A stretch of DNA of 64,000 nt from JAGVIE01 sp964520905 (GTDB lineage Bacteria; Bacteroidota; Ignavibacteria; UBA10030; SZUA-254), in contig CAZFQL010000008.1 of assembly GCA_964520905.1 (NCBI GenBank), positions 62,001-126,000 on the forward strand, given 5' to 3'. Both the position numbers and the translations under genes were made by a program. The notes under the pieces were generated by a model, which saw only the letters and a list, made by a program, of their open reading frames with translations, searched no databases and was not told where the DNA came from. Each line of letters begins with the position of its first letter. Positions within the stretch are counted from its first letter, which is position 1. Shown here piece after piece: positions 27,116-36,434 of the stretch.

Positions 27116-28549
27116 TTAATAAAACCCAAATGCTATTCCTGCCGTTACATTCCACAATGAATAATCATTGTAATCGGAATTTGATTGATTTCGCAATAGA
27201 ATACCTGCGATATAAAATCCCATACCAACCCGGGACGAAACATCTACAAATTTTTGCAAATACAATTCTCCTGCAGAACGCATATCGATCCTATAACCCG
27301 ATGTTTGCTCCCCTACGAGATTAAGAGCCGGCGAGCTATATTTTTTGTGTTCCCATCTCAATGTCAAAATCGATTCGAGTCCGAAAGGCAAATCCTGCTT
27401 ATAACGCACCGCGGTTTCAAACCCTCCATAACTGAAATAATCATTGTAGATATCTTCACCTAAATATGAAGTGCCAGAGTATTGTGCCAATGAACGTGTA
27501 GAAGAATTAAAATTGTGCCTATATAGAAAATCCAGACTGATCGAACTATTCTTCCATACTTTTTCAATTGTCGTTCCCATCGAGACCTGATATGCCTTGA
27601 CGTCATTGGGATTCGATAATATTATTTTAGTTGACGGGACTTTTATTTTTGCTCCGGGCTTCCCCTTTCCAACCGGTTTTAGTATGTAACTACGGACAGA
27701 TTCGAAGCGGCTGGTGTCAAAAAGTGTTTCCAGATAATATTTAAACCCACCGTCAAGATACATTTTAAGATTGAATCCTTCGTCAGTTCGGGTACCAATT
27801 GCAAGCGACATAAGTTCTGTCATATTTGAAAGTTCATTCAGGTTGGGATATTTTCGTAGACCCAGATCATTCGATAACCTTAAATAATAATTACCGAAAA
27901 TGATGAATCTATAATCAATCGGTACTTCAATGGCAAAATTATCGAAATCTTTGTACACCGTTTTATCATGGCGTCCGTTTAATTTTGCAGTGAGAGAAAG
28001 ATAACTATCCGTTGAATCATCGGGTGTTGTTTCGTTCGTTATTTCACCCTCGTATACTTCTTTATTCTCTGTCGAGTCAATTTCCGGCTGTTCGGTTTTT
28101 TGTTCATTCGTGAATTTGAGATTATAACTGCCCGCGAAACTATGCTCATAATAACTCCTATCACCCAATCGATTAAATAGCATCAATCCACCGGTATAGT
28201 AAAACCCTAATTGCGACCGATCGAATTTGGAAAGATGTTTTAGCTCTATATACGATTGCATCACCTTGTCGGAGTCCATCTCATAATTATAGAGTGGATT
28301 CCGGTGATAGCCGTATGAAATAGAAGTGTATCCTGAAAATTGAGCCTGCAACAAATAAAATGGGAAGAGAAAAATCACCAAGAATAATCCGCCGCTAAAT
28401 GTAAATATCCGCCGCTTAATCCATCCGGTGGTAAACAGGATTTTATCTTGAAACGAAAATTGGATCAAAGCGTAACGATTTGCTTTTAAGGAATCATTGT
28501 GAAATTCACATGATCCTAATGCGTTTAATAAGCGGGGTGAGGAATACAT
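27116..28549 (-). CDS. Outer-membrane beta-barrel protein of unknown function
   Basis: 477 residues as an open frame. A hydrophobic signal-like segment (IFTFSGGLFLVIFLFPFYLLQAQ) lies unusually late, at about 48-70, so the true start is probably internal and may use TTG or GTG; the upstream part has no recognisable features. The mature part is rich in alternating aromatic/polar strands (YTSISYGYHRNPLYNY, AVRYKQDLPFGLESILTLRWEH), ends with an aromatic residue (AFGFY) and thus looks like a 12-to-16-strand barrel. An acidic insert is near 150-175. It is followed at once by the T9SS propeller gene. Confidence 0.65.
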   Translation of the reverse strand: MYSSPRLLNALGSCEFHNDSLKANRYALIQFSFQDKILFTTGWIKRRIFTFSGGLFLVIFLFPFYLLQAQFSGYTSISYGYHRNPLYNYEMDSDKVMQSYIELKHLSKFDRSQLGFYYTGGLMLFNRLGDRSYYEHSFAGSYNLKFTNEQKTEQPEIDSTENKEVYEGEITNETTPDDSTDSYLSLTAKLNGRHDKTVYKDFDNFAIEVPIDYRFIIFGNYYLRLSNDLGLRKYPNLNELSNMTELMSLAIGTRTDEGFNLKMYLDGGFKYYLETLFDTSRFESVRSYILKPVGKGKPGAKIKVPSTKIILSNPNDVKAYQVSMGTTIEKVWKNSSISLDFLYRHNFNSSTRSLAQYSGTSYLGEDIYNDYFSYGGFETAVRYKQDLPFGLESILTLRWEHKKYSSPALNLVGEQTSGYRIDMRSAGELYLQKFVDVSSRVGMGFYIAGILLRNQSNSDYNDYSLWNVTAGIAFGFY

Positions 28550-28606
28550 AAAGATAATAAATATTTCTGTTTAGTTCAATAGCATTTTATATCTTTTTAT
28601 TAATTA

Positions 28607-29440
28607 TTATTCGACTTCACCGGTGATAATTTTCACTAAAGCGATTGGCGTTTTTTGGTAAAATTCGGATAGCTCCTTAAGCTTATGATCGGCTTCTGCA
28701 TTTATAGAATTGTCCTTCAATCGTTTTACGCCATACTCCACGGGAATATCGTATTGCTGGCATATCTGCTCAACCGTTTTTCTACCATATCCACCACCCT
28801 CTCCAATAATCGACTTTTGTTTTACCGGATTAATTATTTCGTATAATTCTTTGGATGTCATATCATATTTATCAGCAAGGTCGCGTACTTGAATAGTTTG
28901 ACTATCCGGTATGATGTTTCTTTCTCGTAATCGATTTATGACAGCAGGAAGTTCCATTTGTAATTTTGCGGTTAAGTCGGCAAGGGTTAGCAATTCTGCA
29001 TGTGGGATTGGTGGTTCTTCTTTGGGAGAGACCCACGAATTCGCTATATCTTCACCGAAATCCATCACGGTTTTAAATGGCGGTACATCTACAATTGTGA
29101 ACACAAGAATTATTCCTGCGAGCGTGGAAGAAAGCATTAGTTCTCGTTTGCGCTTCATACCTTCGTGCAACTTCGTTCTCAAATACGTAATTAAAACTTT
29201 CCAATTAAAATAAATATGAAAACTTGCACCCACAACAAAGAGAAACGTGAAAATTGTATGCACCGACTGCCATTGATATTTGGTTAAGCCGATAAATTTC
29301 CAATCCGACCAATTTGCCACCCTACCGGGCGGAGTGATGTACAAGATAATTCCTGATATGCTTATGATGAGAAAAGATATGACAATATAAAAAGTTGTAA
29401 ACGACCGCCATTGAAATTTCTTTTTAGTTTTTGATTCCAT
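28607..29440 (-). CDS. DUF4405-like membrane cytochrome b-type protein with helical C-terminal domain
   Basis: 277 residues. Three membrane helices (about 13-35, 58-80, 99-118); the second carries His61 and His75 (SVHTIF, FHIYFNW), as expected for haem ligands in the DUF4405/cytochrome b561-like group. After the membrane part comes a proline-rich linker (PPFKTVMDFGEDIANSWVSPKEEPP, a split segment) and then three helix-turn-helix-like units of similar sequence (LADKYDMTSKELYEII, ICQQYDIPVEYGVKRL, LSEFYQKTPIALVKII), perhaps a small binding domain. A truncated copy lies at 23044-23570. It is the last gene downstream of the beta-barrel gene at 29476 and may carry electrons across the membrane. 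Confidence 0.75.
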   Translation of the reverse strand: MESKTKKKFQWRSFTTFYIVISFLIISISGIILYITPPGRVANWSDWKFIGLTKYQWQSVHTIFTFLFVVGASFHIYFNWKVLITYLRTKLHEGMKRKRELMLSSTLAGIILVFTIVDVPPFKTVMDFGEDIANSWVSPKEEPPIPHAELLTLADLTAKLQMELPAVINRLRERNIIPDSQTIQVRDLADKYDMTSKELYEIINPVKQKSIIGEGGGYGRKTVEQICQQYDIPVEYGVKRLKDNSINAEADHKLKELSEFYQKTPIALVKIITGEVE

Positions 29441-29475
29441 GAATAATTATTCCTTTTTAGGTTTAAACATCGTTG

Positions 29476-30735
29476 TTAAAAATACGCCCGCATCCACAAC
29501 TCAACTTTTTGCTCAACCTGACGCGAACCAAATTCACTCGTATCTTTGCCAAACATATACGTGTGCCAAAGTATGAATTCAAGATTTGTTTCAGGTTTAT
29601 AGGTAAAATTTGCGGCGAGCAAAAAACTGTTATCTTGCAAATTATAGATAGTATAAATTGAGGGGGTAAAATAAAGCCAATCGAAAGGCTCCGGCTGGGT
29701 TAGCTTAACGTAGAGATAATCGCGCATTAACGTGTTGCTCTTGAAATAAGTTTGGCTTATACCAAGTGTTTGTTGAATTGCATCCGGCGTTCCAATTGCA
29801 ATACCTTTTAAAAGATAATTTTGATACGTATCGAATTCATTTTTACTCATTCCAAACCCGTTGCGATAGTATTCTGCAATCACAGTCGTGTTCCACTCGT
29901 TAAGATATCTTATCCCAATCAGATAACTATAAATATCGCCACGCTCTTCGTTTAAGATTCCATTACCGATGGAATACCTGTCAGCATCTCTGGTTAAGCT
30001 GAATTCGGTGTGAAATTCTAAATTTTCCTTTATGTTCCTCGATACATCAAATCCATACTTCTTGTAACTCCGGCTGCCTTGATATATCATCAAATCAATA
30101 TCAGTATCCAATAATAGAAAATAAAATTTAGCCGCAACATCTGTGTATTTTGCTTCACCGAACCGATTGTTTATTGTATTGATTGCTGGAATGATCAACG
30201 CTTGAGCTGCGAACGTTTGTAGTGAACCAGATGAAAAACTTTTTATATACTCTACATTTGCCGAAAGAATTCCCGCCTGTGCAAGCTCCGGATTCTCAGG
30301 GTCTTTCAGCGGATTTACATATCCCACCGGATTAAAAGCATACCCTTTTCCCCAGTTGTAAACGCTTTTGCCTAATTGCAGAGAAGTGTTCAATGTCGGA
30401 CTGTACCTTGCGTATGCTTCGAACAAATCAACAGTCGCTTCTTCATCGCTAAAATATGTTGCGTGTGTTTTCATAAAAAATCCCACACTGCCCGATTTAT
30501 ATTCGGCATTCAGATACGGCTCGATGCGATACTGTGAAAGATAGCGCGATATATCCTTCGAGTTATAGAATTGAAGCTGGTATGTTGGCGATGTTTGAGA
30601 CATCTTAAGAAGAGAATACTTCACATCAAGGTTGCCGTTCCATTCTAATTTTTTCTCGTTCGTAGAAGAATCGAATTCTTCTTGCGAAGACGCAATCAGA
30701 GGAACAATTAGAAAATAAAGTAACCAGAACTTCAT
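29476..30735 (-). CDS. Outer-membrane beta-barrel protein linked to LolA-like/ABC genes
   Basis: 419 residues with signal peptide ending at about IASSQ (residue 18). The rest is beta-strand rich with many Tyr/Phe/Trp residues and a C-terminal phenylalanine (WMRAYF), typical of a barrel. Segment LQLGKSVYNWGKGYAFNPVGYVNPLKDPENPE resembles plug or loop regions in DUF1302-like barrel proteins that accompany lipid or lipoprotein transport. The start overlaps the stop of the LolA-like gene by 4 bases (ATGA), giving tight coupling. No experimental family name can be given. Confidence 0.75.
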   Translation of the reverse strand: MKFWLLYFLIVPLIASSQEEFDSSTNEKKLEWNGNLDVKYSLLKMSQTSPTYQLQFYNSKDISRYLSQYRIEPYLNAEYKSGSVGFFMKTHATYFSDEEATVDLFEAYARYSPTLNTSLQLGKSVYNWGKGYAFNPVGYVNPLKDPENPELAQAGILSANVEYIKSFSSGSLQTFAAQALIIPAINTINNRFGEAKYTDVAAKFYFLLLDTDIDLMIYQGSRSYKKYGFDVSRNIKENLEFHTEFSLTRDADRYSIGNGILNEERGDIYSYLIGIRYLNEWNTTVIAEYYRNGFGMSKNEFDTYQNYLLKGIAIGTPDAIQQTLGISQTYFKSNTLMRDYLYVKLTQPEPFDWLYFTPSIYTIYNLQDNSFLLAANFTYKPETNLEFILWHTYMFGKDTSEFGSRQVEQKVELWMRAYF

Positions 30736-31460
30736 CGGAGATCGCCTAAGCGCCCCATATAATTCTGTGTAAACACCTCATCCGGGAACTGCCGTTTTTT
30801 GATGGACTGATAAATCATCAACGAACGGTAACCTTTGTAGAGCGGGCTGGTTGTTTCGATAACCGATGGACGGATAAGTCCGCCACCATAATTTTTGTCT
30901 TCTTTAAATTCCAGCGTCTTGATCAACATGTTGGATGCTGAGTATGCCTCAACTTTGCGGAGATATTTTTTGTCTTTAGTAATCCACATTTTCAGTTTGT
31001 CGTAGGTAACAGTTTTATTCTTTGCTTTCAAGTCGAGGATATACTCCTTCTCGGTTCCTTCAGCATACGAAGCGTCGTACTCGGCTGCGTACTCCAACTG
31101 CATGAGGTCGGCATTGTTAAACACACCGCCAATAACCGATTGTAAACTTGTGATACGAACCGGTTTGTTTATATTGGGAACATACAACCACATATTTTCG
31201 CCCAATCGAAGTGTAGCGCGTCCTTTCTCACTCGCCGGGGTAATGTACAGCATCGCAATTTTATCTTTTCCCTTTTTCACCGTGTAGAAGGTATATTCCT
31301 TCTTTGAGCCGTTTGGCTCTTCATTAATGATTTTACGGTATGCTTCGTACGACTCGGGCATGAGATTCTCATCAACCGTTTTTAGTAAAACATTAGCATC
31401 TTGTGCCTGAAGATTTATGCTAAATAAAAGTATTAGAATGGATAATATTTTAGTTTTCAT
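30732..31460 (-). CDS. LolA-like outer-membrane lipoprotein-sorting protein
   Basis: 242 residues from the ATG at 31460 (AAGGAAAAG upstream; signal peptide MKTKILSILILLFSINLQAQ). The mature protein matches the outer membrane lipoprotein-sorting protein group with the LolA/LolB half-barrel: LRLGENMWLYVPNINKPVRI and KLWITKDKKYLRKVEAYS are characteristic strands. It is a periplasmic carrier for a lipid-like substrate. It follows the FtsX-type permease by 13 bases and precedes the barrel gene; together ATPase, permease, carrier and barrel form a plausible inner-to-outer-membrane lipid or lipoprotein route. Confidence 0.85.
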   Translation of the reverse strand: MKTKILSILILLFSINLQAQDANVLLKTVDENLMPESYEAYRKIINEEPNGSKKEYTFYTVKKGKDKIAMLYITPASEKGRATLRLGENMWLYVPNINKPVRITSLQSVIGGVFNNADLMQLEYAAEYDASYAEGTEKEYILDLKAKNKTVTYDKLKMWITKDKKYLRKVEAYSASNMLIKTLEFKEDKNYGGGLIRPSVIETTSPLYKGYRSLMIYQSIKKRQFPDEVFTQNYMGRLGDLR

Positions 31461-31473
31461 ATTCTTTTCCTTT

Positions 31474-32706
31474 TTATACATGTCCTAATGCATCTACCGG
31501 TTCCATTCTGGATGCCTTATATGCCGGCTGTAAGCTTGCAAATATCGAAACAAGCATGACTATTACTGTCGTTAATAAAATCTCACGGTAGGGAATATCC
31601 GGAGCGAGTGAAACATTCATCTGTCCGAATGTAAAATTGATGCTTGTTGTATCCATCAACAAAAGAACTCCTACTCCAACTATTACTCCGATAATGTTAC
31701 TCAACAAGCCCATAGTAAAACCCTCCATTAAAAACATAGTCATAATTCGACTCGGGCGCGTACCGATAGCAGCTATTGTACCTATTTCGCTGATGCGCTC
31801 GTACACAGACATCGTCATGATGTTTAAGACACTGACTAAAACGATTGATATTAATATAAACTTCACAACGAGGATTAACAAATCGACAATTCGCGCGATG
31901 CTGGCAAAAGGAGAAAGTTGTTCCCACGTGTGAACCTCTTTTTGTGTCGGCTGATCGCTGAGCGCTTTCTTCAAATTTTCATTAACTTTACCGAGTTGAT
32001 CGAACTCTTTTAGTTTGATGGCAACTTCGATAATTTCAGGTTTTTCCATTCTCAACAAAGTCATAGCATCATCGATATGGATGTAGCCGTCTTTTCCTGA
32101 TGGTCCAATCACATTCTCCATCATCGCTGCTATATGAACCGGTATTCCATTAACCGATCCATCTTTATTAGTGGCGATGAGAACTATTTCATCGCCGACT
32201 TTTAGCGAAAGTCCTTTCATCAAATTTTCCGGCACTAATATTTCACCTTGCTTTAGAAAATTTTTCTTATCCACAATATCGCTTTTAATTCTTTTAATAA
32301 GGTCGGGTAGAGCATTGCTTTCTAACTCCGGGTAAATTGCGGTTAGCCGTATGTTCGAGGTCTGTACGTAATTGCTTATCATCGCTCCGAACTTGATCCG
32401 TGGGCTGTAAGCTGCGATTTCCGGCATAGCTTTCAATGTGCGCTCCACATCTGCATACTCGGAATCGGAAAGACTTATATTGAGTGGAAGATTATCGATT
32501 GATTCAACGTATCCTTTTTTGTGAACCTGCAAATCTCCGAGGGCGGTGTTTGTAATTACACCGACCATTTGTGTTTTAAATGAAATAGCTAAACCGCCAA
32601 AAACAATTACCAACACAACGCCGAATGCGATAAGCGATGAAGTCAAAATTGTTCGGCGCTTATAGCGGAACAGATTTCGAATAGCGATCTTAATTAGATT
32701 TGTCAT
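31474..32706 (-). CDS. FtsX/MacB/LolE-type ABC permease
   Basis: 410 residues with four membrane helices: one at about 22-45, a large periplasmic domain, and three near the C-terminus (about 275-300, 325-350, 370-395). The typical FtsX signature around IGTIAAIGTRPSRIMTMFLMEG is present, and it ends SLQPAYKASRMEPVDALGHV, the common C-terminus of LolC/E-like permeases. It pairs with the LolD-like ATPase 7 bases upstream. Such mechanotransmission permeases extract lipoproteins or drive periplasmic partners; the LolA-like gene downstream suggests lipoprotein or lipid substrates. Confidence 0.92.
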   Translation of the reverse strand: MTNLIKIAIRNLFRYKRRTILTSSLIAFGVVLVIVFGGLAISFKTQMVGVITNTALGDLQVHKKGYVESIDNLPLNISLSDSEYADVERTLKAMPEIAAYSPRIKFGAMISNYVQTSNIRLTAIYPELESNALPDLIKRIKSDIVDKKNFLKQGEILVPENLMKGLSLKVGDEIVLIATNKDGSVNGIPVHIAAMMENVIGPSGKDGYIHIDDAMTLLRMEKPEIIEVAIKLKEFDQLGKVNENLKKALSDQPTQKEVHTWEQLSPFASIARIVDLLILVVKFILISIVLVSVLNIMTMSVYERISEIGTIAAIGTRPSRIMTMFLMEGFTMGLLSNIIGVIVGVGVLLLMDTTSINFTFGQMNVSLAPDIPYREILLTTVIVMLVSIFASLQPAYKASRMEPVDALGHV

Positions 32707-32713
32707 AGATGTC

Positions 32714-33409
32714 TCAATCTTTCTGTTTAATTTCTTGATTCACGATTGCACCATCCTCGAGCGTGTAAATAATTTCAGCTTCACCTACGATTTTTGGATC
32801 GTGTGTGGAGAATATAAAAGTTGTACCGAATGTTTTCTGCATCTCGTGCATGATAGTAATTACTTTAAACGCGGTTTTATGGTCGAGGTTAGCTGTCGGT
32901 TCATCGGCAAGCACAATCTTTGGGTTTGTTACCAGCGCGCGTGCAATTGCAACACGCTGTTTCTGCCCACCCGATATATGATTTGGATATTTATCCTTAT
33001 AATCAATCATCCCAACCTTTTCGAGCAACGAATGGATTCGTTCACGCCGTTCAGAAACGGGAATCTGCTTTATCAATAATAACGGATATTCAACGTTCTC
33101 ATAAACAGAGAGAACAGGGATCAAATTAAAATTTTGGAAAACGAAACCGATTGTACTACCTCGAAACTTCGCCGCATCCGAACGGTCGAGCGTTGCCACA
33201 TTTACATTATCAACAATAACATCGCCGCTGGTAGGCTTGTCTAACGACCCGATTAGATTCAGAATAGTGGATTTACCACTGCCCGACGGTCCAATGAACG
33301 AGACAAAAGTTTGACGCTCAATCGTGAATGATATTTCATTCAAAGCTGTAACAGGAATTTCTCCTGTTTGATAGATTTTTGTTACATTCTCAAGTTTAAT
33401 TAAACTCAT
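32714..33409 (-). CDS. LolD/MacB-type ABC ATPase
   Basis: 231 residues with Walker A GPSGSGKST, Q-loop FVFQNFNLIP, signature ISGGQKQR, Walker B IVLADEPTANLD and switch histidine in FIFSTHDP. The length and N-terminus (LENVTKIYQTGEIPVTALNEISF) are those of the LolD subfamily, which energises FtsX-type permeases. It follows the TonB receptor gene by 14 bases and precedes the permease by 7. Confidence 0.95.
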   Translation of the reverse strand: MSLIKLENVTKIYQTGEIPVTALNEISFTIERQTFVSFIGPSGSGKSTILNLIGSLDKPTSGDVIVDNVNVATLDRSDAAKFRGSTIGFVFQNFNLIPVLSVYENVEYPLLLIKQIPVSERRERIHSLLEKVGMIDYKDKYPNHISGGQKQRVAIARALVTNPKIVLADEPTANLDHKTAFKVITIMHEMQKTFGTTFIFSTHDPKIVGEAEIIYTLEDGAIVNQEIKQKD

Positions 33410-33423
33410 CGTATTCCCTTTCT

Positions 33424-35697
33424 TTAAAATTGTGCCGTCAACCCGATAATGGGTAATATTCCAAAATCGAGCCGCGGTGTTTCTGTGATGAGACCGTTAG
33501 AATCGACTTTGTAAGAATAATCTAAAATATTTTCTCGGTTGTATACATTCCAAAGGTCGAGATATGCGGTTAAAGTCCATGCGCTAAAAACAAACTTCTT
33601 ATCGAACCGGACATCGAGTTTGTGATAAGCGGGAAGCCGGCCTGAATTGTAATCGCCGTCGACCACATAAAAAGTACCGTTCTTTTCTGCTATACCTACA
33701 ACCGGTGTATAAGGATTGCCGGATGAATATTGGAATTTTGCTCCAAGCTGCCAACCCTCACCAAGCTCGATGCCTGCAATCAGATTCAGGATATGCGGTC
33801 TGTCGAACTCGAAATAATACTCGGCAAGTCCACCAGCATCTTGCCGCTTCGACTCGGAATAAGTATACGAAGCTGTGCCAACAAATCCATCGGTAAATTT
33901 TTTCTGAAGAGATAATTCAATTCCTCTCGCATAACCGTTTCCAGTATTGTATAGAACATCGGTTGTATCGTTTCCTACGATAACACTCGCTAAATCTTTA
34001 TGATACACTTCAACGGTAGCTCTGATATCATCGCGAAGGAGTTGTTCTACACCCAAAATATAATGAGTTGCGTTGCTGCTTCGGAGCTGCTGGTTAATTG
34101 GGTCGAGAGCAATTTGATATGAAGCAGGTGTCTGATAAAATTTTCCATACGCCATATTAAAGGATGTTTTTTCTGTGAGATGATACGATGCTGAAACTCG
34201 CGGACTCAAAGTTGCTTCTTTTGTGAACGAGAAATAATCGTAACGCGCCCCTGCCGATAAAGATAATCGCACCCATGGGATCCATGTGCTTTGCAAAAAT
34301 ACTGAGGGTTTATTGCTGACATCAGGAAGAAAAGAAATTGACGATGCCGGAATGATTTGCCCAAGCCGGGTTGTGTCGGCTGGTTTCCAGGTATTATGCT
34401 TCGACTCTATAAAACGCATCTGAGCGCCGCCTTTAATGTCAATCTTAGGATTTATCTGATACGTGATTTCATTCTTCAACGTATAGCTGTTCTCAAGAAT
34501 ATCTTCGCCAATTAAATCTCTTTTAGTCTCAGTACCTCGAAGAGTATTCCAGCCATTACCCGAAAAAGATAAAGTGGTTAAACTGTATGCAGCTGGCGAC
34601 AATAAATACCGCCAGTTAACACCTAAAGCCGTTCCATAGTCATCGCGGGTTAAATAATTATACTTACCGGTGTCGGTTGAACTTTTCATCCTGACTGTCC
34701 CTTCACGTTCTATCTGATCAAGATAATAAAAACCAACAAGACTCAACCGGTTCTTCGCATCTAAATCGTATGTAAATTTTCCAACTGCATCATAATAGCT
34801 CGGAGCTGCCGGGCGATTCAGCACAGAAGTAAGCAGGTCAAATAATCCACGCCGTGCAGAAAAGACCATTGTACCGTTATCCATCACCGGTCCATCTACC
34901 ATAACTCCAAAGCCTGCAACATTCGCATTAACATCGATGTTGTGCATTTCCTTATTTCCATCTATCATATTCATATCAAACACCGACGACATTTTATCTC
35001 CATACTTAGCCGGGAAGCCGCCAGTCATGAAATTTACATCTTTGAGTAACGACGGATTCACAATGCTAATAATTCCCATTGATTCTCCCGTGCGAGCAAA
35101 ATGTATTGGGTTGTAGATTTCGATATTATCGAGCAGCGTTAGATTTTCGTCAGGGCTTCCACCCCGGACAATCAACTGAGCGCTTTTGCCGCCTGCTGTT
35201 GCAACGCCAGGCAACGATTGCATTACACGGAATATATCTTCTGCCGAGCCGGGAGAGCGTCGAATCTCTTGTGACGAAAGCGTTCGATAGCTAACAGTGC
35301 TTTCCGTAGGTTTCTGAAAATATCCTCCGATTACTACTACCTCGTCAACTTCTACCTGACTTGGAGTAAGCTCAACATTAATGTTAGTGTTCCGATTTAA
35401 TACGACTTGAACATCATCATTGATGAAATTGTTGTAACCTATATATGATACCTTCAATTGATAAACACCGATCGGAATATTTTTTATAACAAAGTACCCC
35501 TTTTCGTTAGTTGATGCACCGGAGTTAGTTCCCACAACCGCAACATTCGCAGACGGTAGTGGCTGTTTAGTAACTGCATCTCGCACCTCCCCCGAAATAG
35601 TTCCGAATTTCTCTTCCGCATTTGCACGGTGAATAGATGTGATAAATAGAATAAGAGATAAAATAAAAATTAAATTTTGTTGAAATGTTTTTTGCAT
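33424..35697 (-). CDS. TonB-dependent receptor with carboxypeptidase-like N-domain
   Basis: 757 residues: signal peptide (ends about ANAEE), an Ig-like CarboxypepD-reg domain (TISGEVRDAVTKQPLPSANVAV ..., about 30-115, split here), a plug domain (YRTLSSQEIRRSPGSAEDIF ... IVRGGSPDENLTLLDNIE), and a beta-barrel ending in GLTAQF with a terminal Phe. It imports or senses a ligand across the outer membrane with TonB energy. It is the first gene of the minus-strand operon and starts about 88 bases after a sigma-54-like -12 element, sharing a control region with the divergent operon from 36039. Confidence 0.93.
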   Translation of the reverse strand: MQKTFQQNLIFILSLILFITSIHRANAEEKFGTISGEVRDAVTKQPLPSANVAVVGTNSGASTNEKGYFVIKNIPIGVYQLKVSYIGYNNFINDDVQVVLNRNTNINVELTPSQVEVDEVVVIGGYFQKPTESTVSYRTLSSQEIRRSPGSAEDIFRVMQSLPGVATAGGKSAQLIVRGGSPDENLTLLDNIEIYNPIHFARTGESMGIISIVNPSLLKDVNFMTGGFPAKYGDKMSSVFDMNMIDGNKEMHNIDVNANVAGFGVMVDGPVMDNGTMVFSARRGLFDLLTSVLNRPAAPSYYDAVGKFTYDLDAKNRLSLVGFYYLDQIEREGTVRMKSSTDTGKYNYLTRDDYGTALGVNWRYLLSPAAYSLTTLSFSGNGWNTLRGTETKRDLIGEDILENSYTLKNEITYQINPKIDIKGGAQMRFIESKHNTWKPADTTRLGQIIPASSISFLPDVSNKPSVFLQSTWIPWVRLSLSAGARYDYFSFTKEATLSPRVSASYHLTEKTSFNMAYGKFYQTPASYQIALDPINQQLRSSNATHYILGVEQLLRDDIRATVEVYHKDLASVIVGNDTTDVLYNTGNGYARGIELSLQKKFTDGFVGTASYTYSESKRQDAGGLAEYYFEFDRPHILNLIAGIELGEGWQLGAKFQYSSGNPYTPVVGIAEKNGTFYVVDGDYNSGRLPAYHKLDVRFDKKFVFSAWTLTAYLDLWNVYNRENILDYSYKVDSNGLITETPRLDFGILPIIGLTAQF

Positions 35698-35783
35698 GAA
35701 AATTGTCCGATTGGTTAATGTAATCCCTGCTTAATTGTTAGATGTTTGATATAGGTAAAAGATACAAATAGTTTTAATGTTAC

Positions 35784-35799
35784 CTCAATTCACATGCCA
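35784..35799 (-). promoter_or_regulatory. Sigma-54-like promoter of the TonB-receptor operon
   Basis: Minus-strand TGGCATG-TGAA-TTGAG (from 35799 down to 35784) agrees with TGGCACG-N4-TTGCW except for one base in each element. It lies 61 bases from the dyad pair 35861-35896, mirroring the plus-strand promoter at 35959. Confidence 0.45.
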
Positions 35800-35860
35800 A
35801 GTCCAATTGTTATTAGTACTGCTATAATTGACAGATATTTCGAAACGGATACAAATTACT

Positions 35861-35896
35861 CGACAATTCTGCCGAAGTAATCCGACAAATCTGTCG
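35861..35896. promoter_or_regulatory. Tandem dyads, probable sigma-54 activator binding sites
   Basis: Two copies of the same inverted repeat: CGACA-ATTC-TGCCG (35861-35874, one mismatch) and CGACA-AATC-TGTCG (35883-35896, perfect). Their starts are 22 bases apart, two helical turns, so bound dimers would face the same side. They sit midway between the two divergent sigma-54-type promoters. Confidence 0.6.
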
Positions 35897-35958
35897 ATAC
35901 CAAATTATGATGAAGAGATAAATTCATTAACCCGCCCTTTTTTTGATGATTTCATGAT

Positions 35959-35974
35959 TGGCACATCACTTGTG
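35959..35974 (+). promoter_or_regulatory. Sigma-54 promoter of the 36039-39299 operon
   Basis: TGGCACA-TCAC-TTGTG fits the -24/-12 consensus at TGGCAC and TTG with correct spacing. The predicted start site is near 35986, about 53 bases before the ATG at 36039. Confidence 0.6.
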
Positions 35975-36038
35975 TGAATAGGAACAGAAGAAAAAATAAT
36001 TCAAACTAATTCATCAATACAACTGAAAGGAATAAACA

Positions 36039-36422
36039 ATGAAACGCACAATCTCTCTCTCACTCGCACTTCTGATGCTCGGAGTTTTTAGCTTATTAAC
36101 TCTCGACAGTGCATACGCACAGCAAGTCGGCAATCAGTATGGCAAAAAGAATATGGAACAATATGGACCGCGGGATGACGACGGTGATGGAATACCGAAT
36201 GGTCAAGATCCTGACTATGTAAAACCGAAAGATGGTACCGGAAAAAAATTCGGGCAAGCCAACAAAGGTGTTACAAAGATGAACGGTAAGGGTAGTGGCT
36301 TTGGTCCAGGTAGCGGCACTGGCAATAGCGGCGTAGGTCCCAAGGACGGTACAGGGAATGGTCGTAAAACAGGTGTTGGAACTGGCACTTGTGATGGCAC
36401 AGGACCAAAAGGTCGTGGATAA
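36039..36422 (+). CDS. Small secreted Gly-rich protein with Asp-rich calcium-type loop
   Basis: 127 residues; signal peptide cleaved at about AYAQQ (residue 29). The mature part contains DDDGDGIPNGQDPDY, the D-x-D-x-D-G loop seen in thrombospondin type 3 and dockerin-like calcium-binding repeats, then a low-complexity tail of Gly, Lys, Thr and Ser (KGSGFGPGSGTGNSGVGPK and similar). AAAGGA precedes the ATG. First gene after the sigma-54-type promoter; a hairpin terminator 12 bases after its stop probably makes it the most abundant product. Surface or periplasmic calcium-binding role is a guess. Confidence 0.8.
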   Translation: MKRTISLSLALLMLGVFSLLTLDSAYAQQVGNQYGKKNMEQYGPRDDDGDGIPNGQDPDYVKPKDGTGKKFGQANKGVTKMNGKGSGFGPGSGTGNSGVGPKDGTGNGRKTGVGTGTCDGTGPKGRG

Positions 36423-36434
36423 GAGAACAAACAT

